DNA of 64,000 bases from an uncultured Verrucomicrobiales bacterium (GTDB lineage: Bacteria; Verrucomicrobiota; Verrucomicrobiia; Verrucomicrobiales; Akkermansiaceae): the NCBI GenBank assembly GCA_937951675.1, contig CALFBI010000004.1, forward strand, positions 82,090-146,089, in the 5' to 3' direction. Both the position numbers and the translations under genes were made by a program. Positions within the stretch are counted from its first letter, which is position 1; every line of letters starts with the position of its first letter. This document shows positions 44,549-53,727 of the stretch, one piece after another. The notes below the pieces were generated by a model that had not been told where the DNA came from, did no database searches, and saw only the letters and a program-made list of their open reading frames with translations.

Positions 44549-45033
44549 TTCTTAAGCCTAATCACTTTGCAAGGATTTCCTGCTGCGATTGAATTAGGTG
44601 CCACGCTTTTGGTTACAATAGAGCCTGCTCCTATAACAGTATTTTCACCTATTATGACACCTGATATAATTGTCGTGTTTGCTCCTATCCAAGAACCTTT
44701 TTTTATTTTTATGGGCTCAATGATTCTTGATTCTTGAGCCTCTATACCTGAAAGATCGGGATCATGCCCACTAGTAAGTAATGAAACATTAGGTCCTAGC
44801 ATGACATTATCTTCAATAGATATTTCAGCATAAGCTAAAGCTGATAAGCCTTTATTTATAAATACCTGGTCGCCTACTTTAATATTTTCAGGGTGAATAA
44901 TTAATTGAGGTAACCTCAATGTAAAGTTCACACCATGATCAATAGTATTCTTTTCTGCTAGTGAACACATTCGTTCAACTCTATTTGAGAAATATTTTAC
45001 TAATTTTAAAATTGAATTTTTAATAATACTCAA
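44545..45033 (-). CDS. hexapeptide-repeat acetyltransferase
   Basis: The 162-residue product is a left-handed beta-helix protein of the maltose/serine O-acetyltransferase (LbH) type. The motif order is DNVMLGPNVSLLTSGHD, KIKKGSWIGANTTIISGVIIGENTVIGAGSIVTK and IAAGNPCKVIR. The catalytic histidine is probably in SGHD. It uses acetyl-CoA and would O-acetylate a sugar of the repeat unit. I take a TTG start at 45033; the nearest internal ATG is at residue 22 and would remove only a short helix. Confidence 0.82.
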   Translation of the reverse strand: MSIIKNSILKLVKYFSNRVERMCSLAEKNTIDHGVNFTLRLPQLIIHPENIKVGDQVFINKGLSALAYAEISIEDNVMLGPNVSLLTSGHDPDLSGIEAQESRIIEPIKIKKGSWIGANTTIISGVIIGENTVIGAGSIVTKSVAPNSIAAGNPCKVIRLKK

Positions 45034-45039
45034 AACTTA

Positions 45040-45981
45040 TTAAACATTTAGCCAATTAATATATTTGCGAATCCCTTCAGAAAACTTAGTTTCAGGTGAA
45101 AAACCTAAACTTTTTTTAGAGTGTTTAATACAAGCTGAAGTAATGGGAACATCTCCTGGTTGTAGTGGCAAATAATTAATTTTAGCAGGAATTCCTAATG
45201 TTTCTGAAATGATTTCAACCATTTGTTTCAAACTTATAGTGGCATCGTTTCCTAAGTTAAAAACATTAAATTTTTTCTTATCGTAAGAAATTGCTTTAAG
45301 TATACCAGATACAATATCATCAATATAAGTGTAATCTCTAGATGTTGAACCATCACCATAAAAAGGTATTTCTTCTCCTTTTGAAATAAGTCTAACAAAT
45401 TTATTTATGGCTAAGTCCGGCCTTTGTCTCGGTCCGTAGACGGTGAAAAACCTTAATGCGACAAAATGAATTCCGTAAAGGTGACTAAAAACATGCCCCA
45501 TTCCTTCACCTGCTAATTTCGTCGCTGCATATGGACTGATTGGCTTCAGTTCTGGTTCTGCTTCTTTCCATGGATAATTAGGGTTCTCTCCATAAACACT
45601 CGATGATGAAGCGAATACAAACTGATTGATTTTTTGATCCACGGCGAACTCCAATAATTTAATCGTCGCTTGCACATTATTAATCTCATACCCCAAAGGG
45701 TCTTGAATAGATGGTCGAACTCCCGCTTTTGCAGCTAAATGTAAAATGGCATCAATTTTTTGGCCTCTTATTTTATTCAAAGTATCAGCAAATTCCACAT
45801 TCCCTTCAATCAAAGTAAAGGCATTTGATTCTTTTAATTTAAAAATATTATTCTCTTTAATAGCTCGATCATAAAAAGGGTCGAAATTGTCTATTACGGT
45901 AACTTTATCTCCTCTTTTGATCAGAGCTTCACACGTATGGCTTCCTATAAATCCTGCTCCTCCTGTTACTAAAATATGCAT
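45040..45981 (-). CDS. UDP-glucuronate 4-epimerase-like SDR
   Basis: The 313-residue product is an extended short-chain dehydrogenase with ILVTGGAGFIGSHTCEALIKRG, LHLAAKAGVRPSIQDP, FASSSSVYGENPNYPW and the catalytic Y-x3-K (YAATK). The pattern VIDNFDPFYDRAIKENNI and the AGVRPS segment are characteristic of LpsL/CapI-type UDP-glucuronate 4-epimerases, which give UDP-galacturonate. The required UDP-glucose dehydrogenase is not in the window. It sits between the dideoxyhexose genes and the acetyltransferase. Confidence 0.83.
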   Translation of the reverse strand: MHILVTGGAGFIGSHTCEALIKRGDKVTVIDNFDPFYDRAIKENNIFKLKESNAFTLIEGNVEFADTLNKIRGQKIDAILHLAAKAGVRPSIQDPLGYEINNVQATIKLLEFAVDQKINQFVFASSSSVYGENPNYPWKEAEPELKPISPYAATKLAGEGMGHVFSHLYGIHFVALRFFTVYGPRQRPDLAINKFVRLISKGEEIPFYGDGSTSRDYTYIDDIVSGILKAISYDKKKFNVFNLGNDATISLKQMVEIISETLGIPAKINYLPLQPGDVPITSACIKHSKKSLGFSPETKFSEGIRKYINWLNV

Positions 45982-45987
45982 AAAGTA

Positions 45988-46821
45988 TTATATTTGTGGA
46001 ACAAATCTCATTATTTCATTTTCTCGATAAGGTAATGCTCCAATTTTCAGAGCTCCCTTAGCTTCTGATTTTCGCCACCAATACTCAGCAAATTCGCGCA
46101 TAGATACAGGGCAGCCAGTTCCTAAGTTTTTGATAACGGGTTCTCCTGGTAGAACATCATCCCTGAGACACCATTCTAAAAATTGCTCCGCTACAGATTC
46201 AACAGTAAGATAATCTCTTACTTGCTCACCTTTTGTCATTTCAAAATCATTACCTTTTTTTGAAGCATCCATCAATGATGGCCAAAAATTCTGAGGGTGT
46301 TGACCTTTCCCGTAAGCCGAAAAAATACGTAAATAGACTAATTCTATTTTTCTCGAAACCGCAAATGCATGAGCTATTTCAAATGCGGCAGCTTTAGATG
46401 CGGCATAATCATAAGTTGGAAATAAAGGTGCGTCCGGAGGAATATGACTATACCGGTCAGCACTTTTCCCATATTCAGCAAACGTCCCGGCAATAACGAC
46501 CCGCTTAACTCCGCTCTGAGTAGCCATTTCAAGAAGGTTTCCCAGAACTGTTACATTCCAATAAAGAAGCTCTTGAAATGTAGCTTTTTGAGGACTTACC
46601 CCAGGAGAAGCCAAATGCACAAAAGTTTCTACTCCTAGTAAATCCTTAGTTTCTAGTTCGTCCATAGCTTTATCTACCCAATTCAATGAATCAGGAAGGT
46701 CCAACTTAGCTTTGGATAATTCAGAACGTCTTAAGCCTATCAGATTATGCCCTTTAGCATAAGCATGCTTCAAAAAGTAAGAGCCTATAAAACCTGTTGC
46801 TCCGGTAACAAAAAATTTCAT
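45988..46821 (-). CDS. SDR reductase, probable CDP-3,6-dideoxyhexose synthase
   Basis: The 277-residue product has FFVTGATGFIGSYFLKHA, HLASPGVSP, VIAGTFAEYG and the catalytic YDYAASK. It belongs to the SDR group that includes RfbJ-like abequose and AscF-like ascarylose synthases. These reduce the C4 keto group of a CDP-3,6-dideoxyhexulose with NADPH. The assignment rests mainly on context: it follows the rfbF-rfbG-rfbH genes and a 5-epimerase in one block. It would finish CDP-L-ascarylose if that epimerase acts at C5. Confidence 0.7.
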   Translation of the reverse strand: MKFFVTGATGFIGSYFLKHAYAKGHNLIGLRRSELSKAKLDLPDSLNWVDKAMDELETKDLLGVETFVHLASPGVSPQKATFQELLYWNVTVLGNLLEMATQSGVKRVVIAGTFAEYGKSADRYSHIPPDAPLFPTYDYAASKAAAFEIAHAFAVSRKIELVYLRIFSAYGKGQHPQNFWPSLMDASKKGNDFEMTKGEQVRDYLTVESVAEQFLEWCLRDDVLPGEPVIKNLGTGCPVSMREFAEYWWRKSEAKGALKIGALPYRENEIMRFVPQI

Positions 46822-46829
46822 CTTATTTT

Positions 46830-47369
46830 TTAGAAAGGTGAAACAAAATCATTCAATCGAGGATGAGTTTCATCTCTAGAACTTATGATTACCTCATCTG
46901 CTAAAGGCCAATCAAACGCAAAACTATCCCAAGAAACTCCGGCATCAAATTCAGGCTGATGCACAACATCTGTTTTATAAACTAAGCAAGTTCTATCTTC
47001 TTGACTTAAAAACCCATGAGCAACTCCCTTGGGAATATAAACACAATACCTATTTTGGGATGACAACTCAAACCCTACTGATTTCATATAAGTAGCTGAA
47101 CTCGGCCTTAAATCTAATAACACATCCCATACTTTACCCGAAATACAATAAACGAGCTTACTGTGTGCATATGGGGGTAGCTGAAAATGCATCCCTCTAA
47201 GAACATTATTCGTAGAAGTTGAGAAAAATTCCTCTTTAACATCAAATTTAATACCTAGTTTGACTAATTGGTCTTCGTGAAAAGGTTTCACAAAAACTCC
47301 TCTTGTATCCTCAAACACAAAAGGTTTGAAAATCTTAACTCCCTGTAAGGGTTCATCAATCAGCTCCAT
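46830..47369 (-). CDS. RmlC-like cupin epimerase, probable CDP-3,6-dideoxy-4-hexulose 5-epimerase
   Basis: The 179-residue product is a RmlC-family cupin with EDTRGVFVKPFHED, VLRGMHFQLPPYAHSKLVYC with the catalytic histidine, and YIPKGVAHGFLSQED. The end of the barrel is DVVHQPEFDAGVSWDS. Its length matches RmlC, but no dTDP-rhamnose genes (rmlA, rmlB, rmlD) accompany it. Its neighbours are CDP-glucose genes. This is the arrangement of AscE, which epimerises C5 in ascarylose synthesis. I infer that role from context. Confidence 0.75.
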   Translation of the reverse strand: MELIDEPLQGVKIFKPFVFEDTRGVFVKPFHEDQLVKLGIKFDVKEEFFSTSTNNVLRGMHFQLPPYAHSKLVYCISGKVWDVLLDLRPSSATYMKSVGFELSSQNRYCVYIPKGVAHGFLSQEDRTCLVYKTDVVHQPEFDAGVSWDSFAFDWPLADEVIISSRDETHPRLNDFVSPF

Positions 47370-47374
47370 AGTAT

Positions 47375-48907
47375 TCAGCTCTCAGAAACCCTCAAAGCAA
47401 CAAAATCACAAATTACTTTAATCATGTAGTCGATCATGTCTTCAGATAACCCAGGGTATGTGCCTAGGAAAAAGGTATTATTCATAATCCGATCAGCTTG
47501 AGGTAGCTCGGTCGCGACACGCATCGCCTTTTCATCATCATATCGTAATTGAACGAAAGCAGGTTGACGAACCAAATTACCACCAAAAAGCATACGGTTA
47601 CCAATTTTGCACTCATCAAGGTGAGCTGCCAGTTCTGTTCTAGTAAAAGGCGCTTCATCTTTAATTGTCATTTTAAAACCAAACCACGAACAATCTGTTC
47701 GACACCCTGATTCATCCCATTCAAAGCTTCCATCTTCATTCCACTTGGTCGCATGAGTTGGCAATGCAAATTCGATATGGTTTTCCAGAGTAGTTAAGCC
47801 CTTACGTAACCGCTGCCAATTTATTTTGCGCATCTCTATAAACTTAGGAAGCCGCTTAATCTGCACGCGACCAATGGCAGCCTGAATATCTAATGGTTTC
47901 ACATTATAGCCGATATGGCTGTAAATATACTTATGATCGTATCCCTCTGGCAGTTCCCCTAATTGCCACTGGAAACGCTTACAGCAAGTGTTGTCCTGCC
48001 CTGATGGACACCAACAATCGCGCCCCCAATCACGAAAACTTTCGGCATACGTTTTTAAAGATGCTCGACGAATGATATTTACAGACCCTCCTTCGCCCAT
48101 TGTTAGGTGATGAGGAGGATAAAAGGATTGCGTCGAAATATCACCAAAAGTTCCAGTATAAGCAGTGAGAGTATTATTTTTAATTCTCGGGAACTCCTCA
48201 TTACGCCCCTCTTTAGATGACAGTTTAATTAAATGATCTAAACCTAACTCTTTTGCTTTCTCAAGAGGAAGAGAATAAGTGCAACCAAGAGCATCACAAT
48301 TATCTTCAATAAGCCAAAGGTCATATTTTTTGCAAAACTCAAGCACAGTCACAAGCTCAAATGGGTTGCCCAGGGCATGAGCCATCATAACTGCTTTTGT
48401 TTTTTCTGGAATATAAGCCTTTTCCAAAAGAGAGCAGTTTGCATTTCCTGTGCTTACTTTTGCATCTATAAAAACGGGAACCGCTCCACACTGAATAATA
48501 GGAGCTACTGTAGTAGGAAAACCTGCTGCTACAGTAATCACTTCATCTCCTCGCTTAATTCGTTTGTGCTCAGGAAGCTTATGAGTGGTTAACGCTGAGA
48601 AAGCGACCAAATTGGCAGATGAACCTGAATTCACTAAAAGAGTGTGTTTTACGCCCATAAACTGAGCCAACTCCTCTTGCATTGCTTCACCTTCTTTACC
48701 TAGGGTCAACCAGAAATCTAGGGTCGAGCTAACGGCGGCTTCTACCTCATCTTCATCAAAAACTCGTCCTGCATAGGGAACTGTAGTCTCACCTACCACA
48801 AATTCAGCCTGACTGGGATCATCTCCTGCTCGCTGAGCCTTATGAGTGAGCTTACTATACTCTCGAGTAAGTCTTAAAATTTCTGCTTTAATGTTTTCGG
48901 CTGTCAT
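47375..48907 (-). CDS. rfbH: CDP-4-dehydro-6-deoxyglucose 3-dehydrase (E1), RfbH
   Basis: The 510-residue product is a PMP-dependent fold-type I enzyme that removes the C3 hydroxyl in CDP-3,6-dideoxyhexose synthesis. At residues 262-274 FYPPHHLTMGEGG has histidine where related aminotransferases have the PLP lysine, the hallmark of E1. RDCWCPSGQDNTCC (297-309) gives C-x-C-x7-C for the [2Fe-2S] cluster. EDNCDALG (201-208) supplies the cofactor aspartate. A roughly 33-residue insert before residue 250 makes it longer than the 437-residue Yersinia enzyme. The E3 reductase partner (AscD/DdhD) is not seen nearby. Confidence 0.9.
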   Translation of the reverse strand: MTAENIKAEILRLTREYSKLTHKAQRAGDDPSQAEFVVGETTVPYAGRVFDEDEVEAAVSSTLDFWLTLGKEGEAMQEELAQFMGVKHTLLVNSGSSANLVAFSALTTHKLPEHKRIKRGDEVITVAAGFPTTVAPIIQCGAVPVFIDAKVSTGNANCSLLEKAYIPEKTKAVMMAHALGNPFELVTVLEFCKKYDLWLIEDNCDALGCTYSLPLEKAKELGLDHLIKLSSKEGRNEEFPRIKNNTLTAYTGTFGDISTQSFYPPHHLTMGEGGSVNIIRRASLKTYAESFRDWGRDCWCPSGQDNTCCKRFQWQLGELPEGYDHKYIYSHIGYNVKPLDIQAAIGRVQIKRLPKFIEMRKINWQRLRKGLTTLENHIEFALPTHATKWNEDGSFEWDESGCRTDCSWFGFKMTIKDEAPFTRTELAAHLDECKIGNRMLFGGNLVRQPAFVQLRYDDEKAMRVATELPQADRIMNNTFFLGTYPGLSEDMIDYMIKVICDFVALRVSES

Positions 48908-48919
48908 CGGAATAAAGAT

Positions 48920-50038
48920 TTAAGAAAGAGCCCAAATAACTTCTTGTTTACGAGCCATCTGAATATAATTTTCAATTTGAGATCTAGTCATTTTCTGAGC
49001 TTCTTCAGAAACATCACTGTTAAGATACCAAGAAGCAGTCATTTCAAGAGTTTTCTCAAAACCCCAAACCGGAGTCCATTGCAATAAATGAAAAGCTTTA
49101 TCAATCGCTAGGTTTAATTTCGAGGCCTCATGAAGAGCTTCAGAATCTGCCTTATCAACCCACTCCCCTCCTGTATGCTTAAGAAGCTCTGTAACAAGTT
49201 GGGCTACTGTGCGGTTTGAAGCAAGCGATGGTCCAAAATTAAATCCACCTTCAAATGGTAAGGATGTAGAATGTTTTAATAAATTCGGATTAGAGAGAAG
49301 AGCCCCTAACCATAAATAGCCAGATAAAGGCTCAAGCACATGCTGCCATGGGCGAGTAGCTGTTTTATTCCTAACAATAATAGGATTATTCTTTCTGAGC
49401 GCTTTAAAGCAATCGGGAATAATACGATCCTCAGCCCAATCTCCGCCTCCAATAACATTGCCAGCTCGAGCAGAGGCCAACCGTATCAGCGAATCTTCAT
49501 GAGAAAAAAAAGAACTACGATAGGACGCGATAGCAAGCTCTGCAGCCCCTTTACTTGCACTATATGGATCATGCCCCCCCATTGCATCTTGCTCTCGGTA
49601 ACTACTCAACCATTCTCTATTTTCATAGCATTTATCAGTTGTTACCATCACAATACTGCAAGCATGCCCAGACTTCCGCACTGCTTCCATAAGATGAATA
49701 CTCCCCATCACATTAGTTGCAAAAGTTTCAACAGGAGTTTTGTATGAAAACCGAACAAGAGGTTGCGCCGCCAAGTGAAAAATGAAATCAGGCTGAAAAT
49801 CAGAGATCGTCTCTTCTAATCGGTCACTATCAGAAAGATCTGCCCGCACATCACTAGAAAGGCGAGAAAAAAGGTTGAGCTGATAAAAAAGGTCCTCTGA
49901 CGTGAGAGGATCTAATGCATAGCCAGTCACATCAGCTCCCAAAGCAAGAAGCCATTCACAAAGCCAACTTCCTTTAAAGCCAGTATGGCCAGTAACAAGA
50001 ACTTTTTTCTTATTATAGACTGAATGAAACGCTGTCAT
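48920..50038 (-). CDS. rfbG: CDP-glucose 4,6-dehydratase
   Basis: The enzyme converts CDP-glucose to CDP-4-keto-6-deoxyglucose with NAD. The 372-residue product has VLVTGHTGFKGSWLCEWLLALGA, the K-G-S-W variant typical of RfbG, LAAQPLVRFSYKTPVETF, VTTDKCYEN and the catalytic YSASKG. The C-terminal RPWQHVLEPLSGYL is also characteristic. It lies between rfbF (26-base gap) and rfbH (12-base gap). This is the canonical order of dideoxyhexose loci. Confidence 0.93.
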   Translation of the reverse strand: MTAFHSVYNKKKVLVTGHTGFKGSWLCEWLLALGADVTGYALDPLTSEDLFYQLNLFSRLSSDVRADLSDSDRLEETISDFQPDFIFHLAAQPLVRFSYKTPVETFATNVMGSIHLMEAVRKSGHACSIVMVTTDKCYENREWLSSYREQDAMGGHDPYSASKGAAELAIASYRSSFFSHEDSLIRLASARAGNVIGGGDWAEDRIIPDCFKALRKNNPIIVRNKTATRPWQHVLEPLSGYLWLGALLSNPNLLKHSTSLPFEGGFNFGPSLASNRTVAQLVTELLKHTGGEWVDKADSEALHEASKLNLAIDKAFHLLQWTPVWGFEKTLEMTASWYLNSDVSEEAQKMTRSQIENYIQMARKQEVIWALS

Positions 50039-50064
50039 TTCACTAATTAAAATCTATTCGGATA

Positions 50065-50835
50065 TTAAACCCAAGTTTTCCAAGGTGCATTACCTGATTC
50101 CCACATAGCTTCTAACTGAATCTTATCACGAAGGGTATCCATCGGCTGCCAAAAACCATAATGAAGATGAATAGTTAGCTGCTTATCTGCAGCTAAACTC
50201 TCTAACGGTTGCCTTTCCCAAATAGTTGAATCTTCTTCAATCCGATCAAAAATACTAGGCTCAAGAACAAAAAATCCTCCATTAATCCAAGCACCATCTC
50301 CTTCTGGTTTTTCTTGAAAAGACTTCACGCAATCACCTTCAATATCGAGAGCGCCAAAGCGTCCTGGAGGCTGAACCCCTGTCAATGTCGCCTCTCTTCC
50401 TGCAGCTTGATGTGCTTCAACGAGCCCTGTGATATCTATATTACCAACACCATCTCCGTAAGTGCAGCAAAATGTTTCACTACCGACATAATCTTTGATT
50501 CGCTTGATACGGCCGCCTGTCATCGTTTCATCTCCCGTATCAATAATCGTAACTTTCCAAGGTTCTGCATTTTTACGATGAACAAGCATCTCATTACCTT
50601 CCATATCAAAAGTGACATCTGACATATGGAGGAAGTAATTCGCAAAATATTCTTTGATGACGTAGCCTTTATATCCGGCGCAAATTATAAATTCATTAAT
50701 CCCGTGCGAACTATAGGTTTTTAAAATATGCCAGAGAATCGGGCGACCTCCTATTTCTACCATTGGCTTTGGCTTTAAAGATGTTTCTTCACTCAAACGA
50801 GTTCCTAAACCACCGGCAAGAATAACTGCTTTCAT
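50065..50835 (-). CDS. rfbF: glucose-1-phosphate cytidylyltransferase
   Basis: RfbF makes CDP-glucose from CTP and glucose 1-phosphate, the entry step of the CDP-dideoxyhexose branch. The 256-residue product has AVILAGGLGTRLSEETSLKPKPMVEIG, LWHILKTYSSHGINEFIICAGYKG, TYGDGVGNIDI, GGRIKRIKDYVG and WINGGFFVLEP. These match the family closely, and length is normal. It follows cysN by 34 bases on the same strand, linking the sulfur and sugar blocks in one transcription unit. Confidence 0.95.
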   Translation of the reverse strand: MKAVILAGGLGTRLSEETSLKPKPMVEIGGRPILWHILKTYSSHGINEFIICAGYKGYVIKEYFANYFLHMSDVTFDMEGNEMLVHRKNAEPWKVTIIDTGDETMTGGRIKRIKDYVGSETFCCTYGDGVGNIDITGLVEAHQAAGREATLTGVQPPGRFGALDIEGDCVKSFQEKPEGDGAWINGGFFVLEPSIFDRIEEDSTIWERQPLESLAADKQLTIHLHYGFWQPMDTLRDKIQLEAMWESGNAPWKTWV

Positions 50836-50869
50836 TTATATAAATATTTAATGTTAGTTATCAAAAAAA

Positions 50870-52114
50870 TCAAACAATCATCCCTGCGGCGACTGTTTCA
50901 TTCGTGCCGGGATCAATGAGGACAAATGACCCTGTGATCCGGTTTCTTCGATAAGAATCATGAATCAATGGCTTGGCGGTTCGGATGACTAACCGGCCAA
51001 TTTCATTCATTTCAAATGAAGACGCGTCTTCTTGTTTATGAAGAGTGTTCACATCAACTTTGTATTTCAGCTCTTTGATCACGGCCTGTGTTTCTAAAGT
51101 GCCATGTTTCATGATGAGTTTTGCCCGTTCTGGCATCGATTTATTGGAAAACCAACAAACCATTGCTTCAATGTCTTGCTCGACTCGAGGCTGATTGTTT
51201 TTCTTCACGATCATGTCCCCTCGTGAAATATCAATTTCGTCTTCAAGCGTGATCGTCACTGATTGAGGCGCATACGCTTCCTCAAGTTCGCCATCAGCGG
51301 TCTGAATCGCTTTAATTTTAGAGGTGAACCCAGATGGTAGAGCTGTAACTTGATCACCAGGTTTGAAAACCCCTCCAGCAACTCGACCCGCAAAACCACG
51401 GAAGTCACGATACTCATCACTCTGAGGTCTAATCACCCACTGAACAGGGAACCGTGCATCAACGTGATTCTCTTCCCCTCCAATATAGACATTTTCAAGA
51501 TGGTATAGAAGCGACGGGCCTCCATACCAAGGAGTATGATCTGACTTATCTACGACATTATCACCATTCAATGCTGAAATCGGAATCGCCTGAATACTAT
51601 TAATGCTATCTAAGCGAGATGCAAATGATTGATAGTCTTCAACGATTTCATTATAACGTTCTTCAGAAAAATCTACGAGATCCATTTTATTTACCGCGAG
51701 GATAACGTTCTGGATACGAAGTAAGTTCGCAATAAAGGAATGCCTTTTAGTCTGCTCGATAACACCATGCCGGGCATCCACCAATATAATAGCAAGATTC
51801 GCCGTAGAGGCGCCTGTCACCATATTTCTGGTATATTGAATATGACCAGGAGTGTCCGCGATGATGAACTTTCGCTTTGGAGTTGCGAAATAGCGGTAAG
51901 CGACATCAATCGTGATGCCTTGTTCACGCTCTGCTTTAAGGCCATCGGTTAGGAGCGCTAAGTTGACGTTCTCATCCCCCTTTTTACGGGATGATTCTTC
52001 AATTGCTTCGAGTTGATCTTCAAAAATGCTTTTTGAATCATAAAGAAGGCGGCCAATCAAAGTTGATTTGCCATCATCGACTGATCCGGCTGTCGTAAAA
52101 CGTAATAAATCCAT
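50870..52114 (-). CDS. cysN: sulfate adenylyltransferase GTPase subunit CysN
   Basis: CysN hydrolyses GTP to drive APS formation with CysD. The 414-residue product is an EF-Tu-like GTPase with [18 protein letters not shown] (P-loop), the switch region [30 protein letters not shown] and VNKMDLVDF. No APS kinase domain is fused to it, and a separate cysC is encoded upstream. Within a glycan operon it points to sulfate activation for sulfation, not only for cysteine synthesis. Confidence 0.93.
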   Translation of the reverse strand: MDLLRFTTAGSVDDGKSTLIGRLLYDSKSIFEDQLEAIEESSRKKGDENVNLALLTDGLKAEREQGITIDVAYRYFATPKRKFIIADTPGHIQYTRNMVTGASTANLAIILVDARHGVIEQTKRHSFIANLLRIQNVILAVNKMDLVDFSEERYNEIVEDYQSFASRLDSINSIQAIPISALNGDNVVDKSDHTPWYGGPSLLYHLENVYIGGEENHVDARFPVQWVIRPQSDEYRDFRGFAGRVAGGVFKPGDQVTALPSGFTSKIKAIQTADGELEEAYAPQSVTITLEDEIDISRGDMIVKKNNQPRVEQDIEAMVCWFSNKSMPERAKLIMKHGTLETQAVIKELKYKVDVNTLHKQEDASSFEMNEIGRLVIRTAKPLIHDSYRRNRITGSFVLIDPGTNETVAAGMIV

Positions 52115-52167
52115 TTAAATTATTGGTTTGAGGTGTAAAATTCTATGTGAAAGTTGTTTTAAAAATC

Positions 52168-53073
52168 TTAAAAATAACCTTCTTTCTTACGGTCCTCCAT
52201 TGCGGTTTCTGAACGCTTGTCATCAGTTCTGTTACCTCGCTCTGTCTGACGAGCGGCAGCCACTTCTTCGATAATCTTGTCGATCGTATCTGCATCCGAT
52301 TCAACGGCTCCAGTGATAGTAGCGTCCCCCATTGTTCTAAACCGAATCTTCTTCACTTCTACTGTTTCACCAGGGCGTGGTTGAACGAACTCGGATACCG
52401 CCAAAATAGTGTTATTTCTCTCAACAACTTCTCGCTCGTGAGCATAGTAAAGGCTAGGAAGCTGGATTTTCTCCTGTTTCATATACATCCAAATATCCAT
52501 CTCAGTGAAGTTAGAGAGCGGAAAGACCCGGAAGTGCTCGCCCTCTTGTTTCCGGCCATTGAATAAATTCCATAATTCAGGGCGCTGATTTTTAGGGTCC
52601 CATTGCCCAAAATCATCCCGATGTGAGAAAAAGCGTTCTTTCGCACGTGCTTTTTCCTCATCACGACGTCCTCCTCCAAGAGCGGCGTCGAATTGATGAC
52701 TTTCAATAGTGTCGAGAAGAGTTGTGATCTGAAGTCTATTTCGTGAAGCATTTGCCCCAGTCTCTTCAGCAACTCGTCCTTCATTAATCGAGTCTTGAAC
52801 AGACCCCACAATCAATCTCGCTCCTAATTTCTCCACAAACTGGTCTCGATACTCCATCGTTTCCTTGAAGTTGTGACCGGTGTCGATGTGCACTAGCGGA
52901 AAAGGCAGCTTTGCTGGCCAAAATGCTTTATAAGCAAGATGAGCCATTACAATGGAGTCTTTTCCGCCTGAAAAAAGGAGTGCTGGATTTTCAAATTGAG
53001 CCGCGGTCTCTCTTAGAATGAAGAGAGCCTCAGCTTCGAGCTGGTCAAGATGACTTAACTGATAATCTGGCAT
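52168..53073 (-). CDS. cysD: sulfate adenylyltransferase subunit CysD
   Basis: CysD adenylates sulfate from ATP to give APS. The 301-residue product has the PP-loop LLFSGGKDSIVMAHLAYKAFWPA, FPLVHIDTGHNFKETMEYRD, FDAALGGGRRDEEKARAKERFF and the C-terminal GRNRTDDKRSETAMEDRK-like tail. All are typical of the small subunit. It is followed by cysN after 53 bases and preceded by cysC after 60 bases. No CysH or sulfite reductase gene is in the window. Confidence 0.95.
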   Translation of the reverse strand: MPDYQLSHLDQLEAEALFILRETAAQFENPALLFSGGKDSIVMAHLAYKAFWPAKLPFPLVHIDTGHNFKETMEYRDQFVEKLGARLIVGSVQDSINEGRVAEETGANASRNRLQITTLLDTIESHQFDAALGGGRRDEEKARAKERFFSHRDDFGQWDPKNQRPELWNLFNGRKQEGEHFRVFPLSNFTEMDIWMYMKQEKIQLPSLYYAHEREVVERNNTILAVSEFVQPRPGETVEVKKIRFRTMGDATITGAVESDADTIDKIIEEVAAARQTERGNRTDDKRSETAMEDRKKEGYF

Positions 53074-53133
53074 GTGGTGGGTATAACTTTGAGTTTTTCA
53101 TCTGTCAAAATTAAAATGAGTAAGGTTAGCAAC

Positions 53134-53727
53134 TTACTCATGATTAACTTTTCCAAGTAAACTTGAGCAACACTCTGATAACGAATTCTTTTCCGTATCC
53201 AAAATGAGATCTGCGTGAGAGGGCTCTTCAAATCCGCTATCTTTCCCTGTAAAATTGGCGACTTTACCTGCTGCAACTTTAGCGTAGAGACCTTTAACAT
53301 CTCTTCTCTGACACTCTTCGAAGCTAGCCTTCACATAAACTTCTAAATAATCTTCGCCAATGATTTCACGGGCAAGATGACGAAGCTCATTCTTCGGCGT
53401 AATCACAGAGACCAAAGTAATGATCCCCTGTGTGGCTAATACTTTTGCCACTTCAGCAACTCGTCGCACATTCTCGAAACGGTCTTCATCCGTAAAAGAA
53501 AGGTTCTTATTCAAACCCGAACGCATATTATCACCATCTAAAATCACGGTCATTCTCCCTTCTCCATGCAAAGCCCGCTCAGCGGCATTTGCAATTGTCG
53601 ACTTCCCGCTGCCAGACAGCCCACAAAGCCAGATCACTTGCCCTTTTTGAGCGAGAAGGCTTTCTTTATCTGAACGACTTAAAAAACGCTCAAATTCTGG
53701 ATAAATATTAGAATTTTTAGACCTCAT
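53134..53727 (-). CDS. cysC: adenylylsulfate kinase CysC
   Basis: CysC phosphorylates APS to PAPS, the universal sulfate donor. The 197-residue product has VIWLCGLSGSGKSTIANAAERAL (P-loop), ILDGDNMRSGLNKNL, DRFENVRRVAEVAKVLATQG and VKGLYAKVAAG, all standard. It overlaps the WecG-type gene by four bases, so it is firmly inside the polysaccharide operon. PAPS would feed a sulfotransferase, which I did not find in this window. Confidence 0.93.
   Translation of the reverse strand: MRSKNSNIYPEFERFLSRSDKESLLAQKGQVIWLCGLSGSGKSTIANAAERALHGEGRMTVILDGDNMRSGLNKNLSFTDEDRFENVRRVAEVAKVLATQGIITLVSVITPKNELRHLAREIIGEDYLEVYVKASFEECQRRDVKGLYAKVAAGKVANFTGKDSGFEEPSHADLILDTEKNSLSECCSSLLGKVNHE

Noticed and set aside
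46830..47369. dTDP-4-dehydrorhamnose 3,5-epimerase RmlC in a rhamnose pathway
   Set aside because: No rmlA, rmlB or rmlD is nearby, while the CDP-glucose genes are adjacent; a CDP-dideoxyhexose epimerase fits better, though rhamnose genes elsewhere cannot be excluded.
47375..48907. Sugar aminotransferase (DegT/ArnB type)
   Set aside because: The PLP lysine is replaced by histidine in FYPPHHLTMGEGG and iron-sulfur cysteines are present, which defines the E1 dehydrase.
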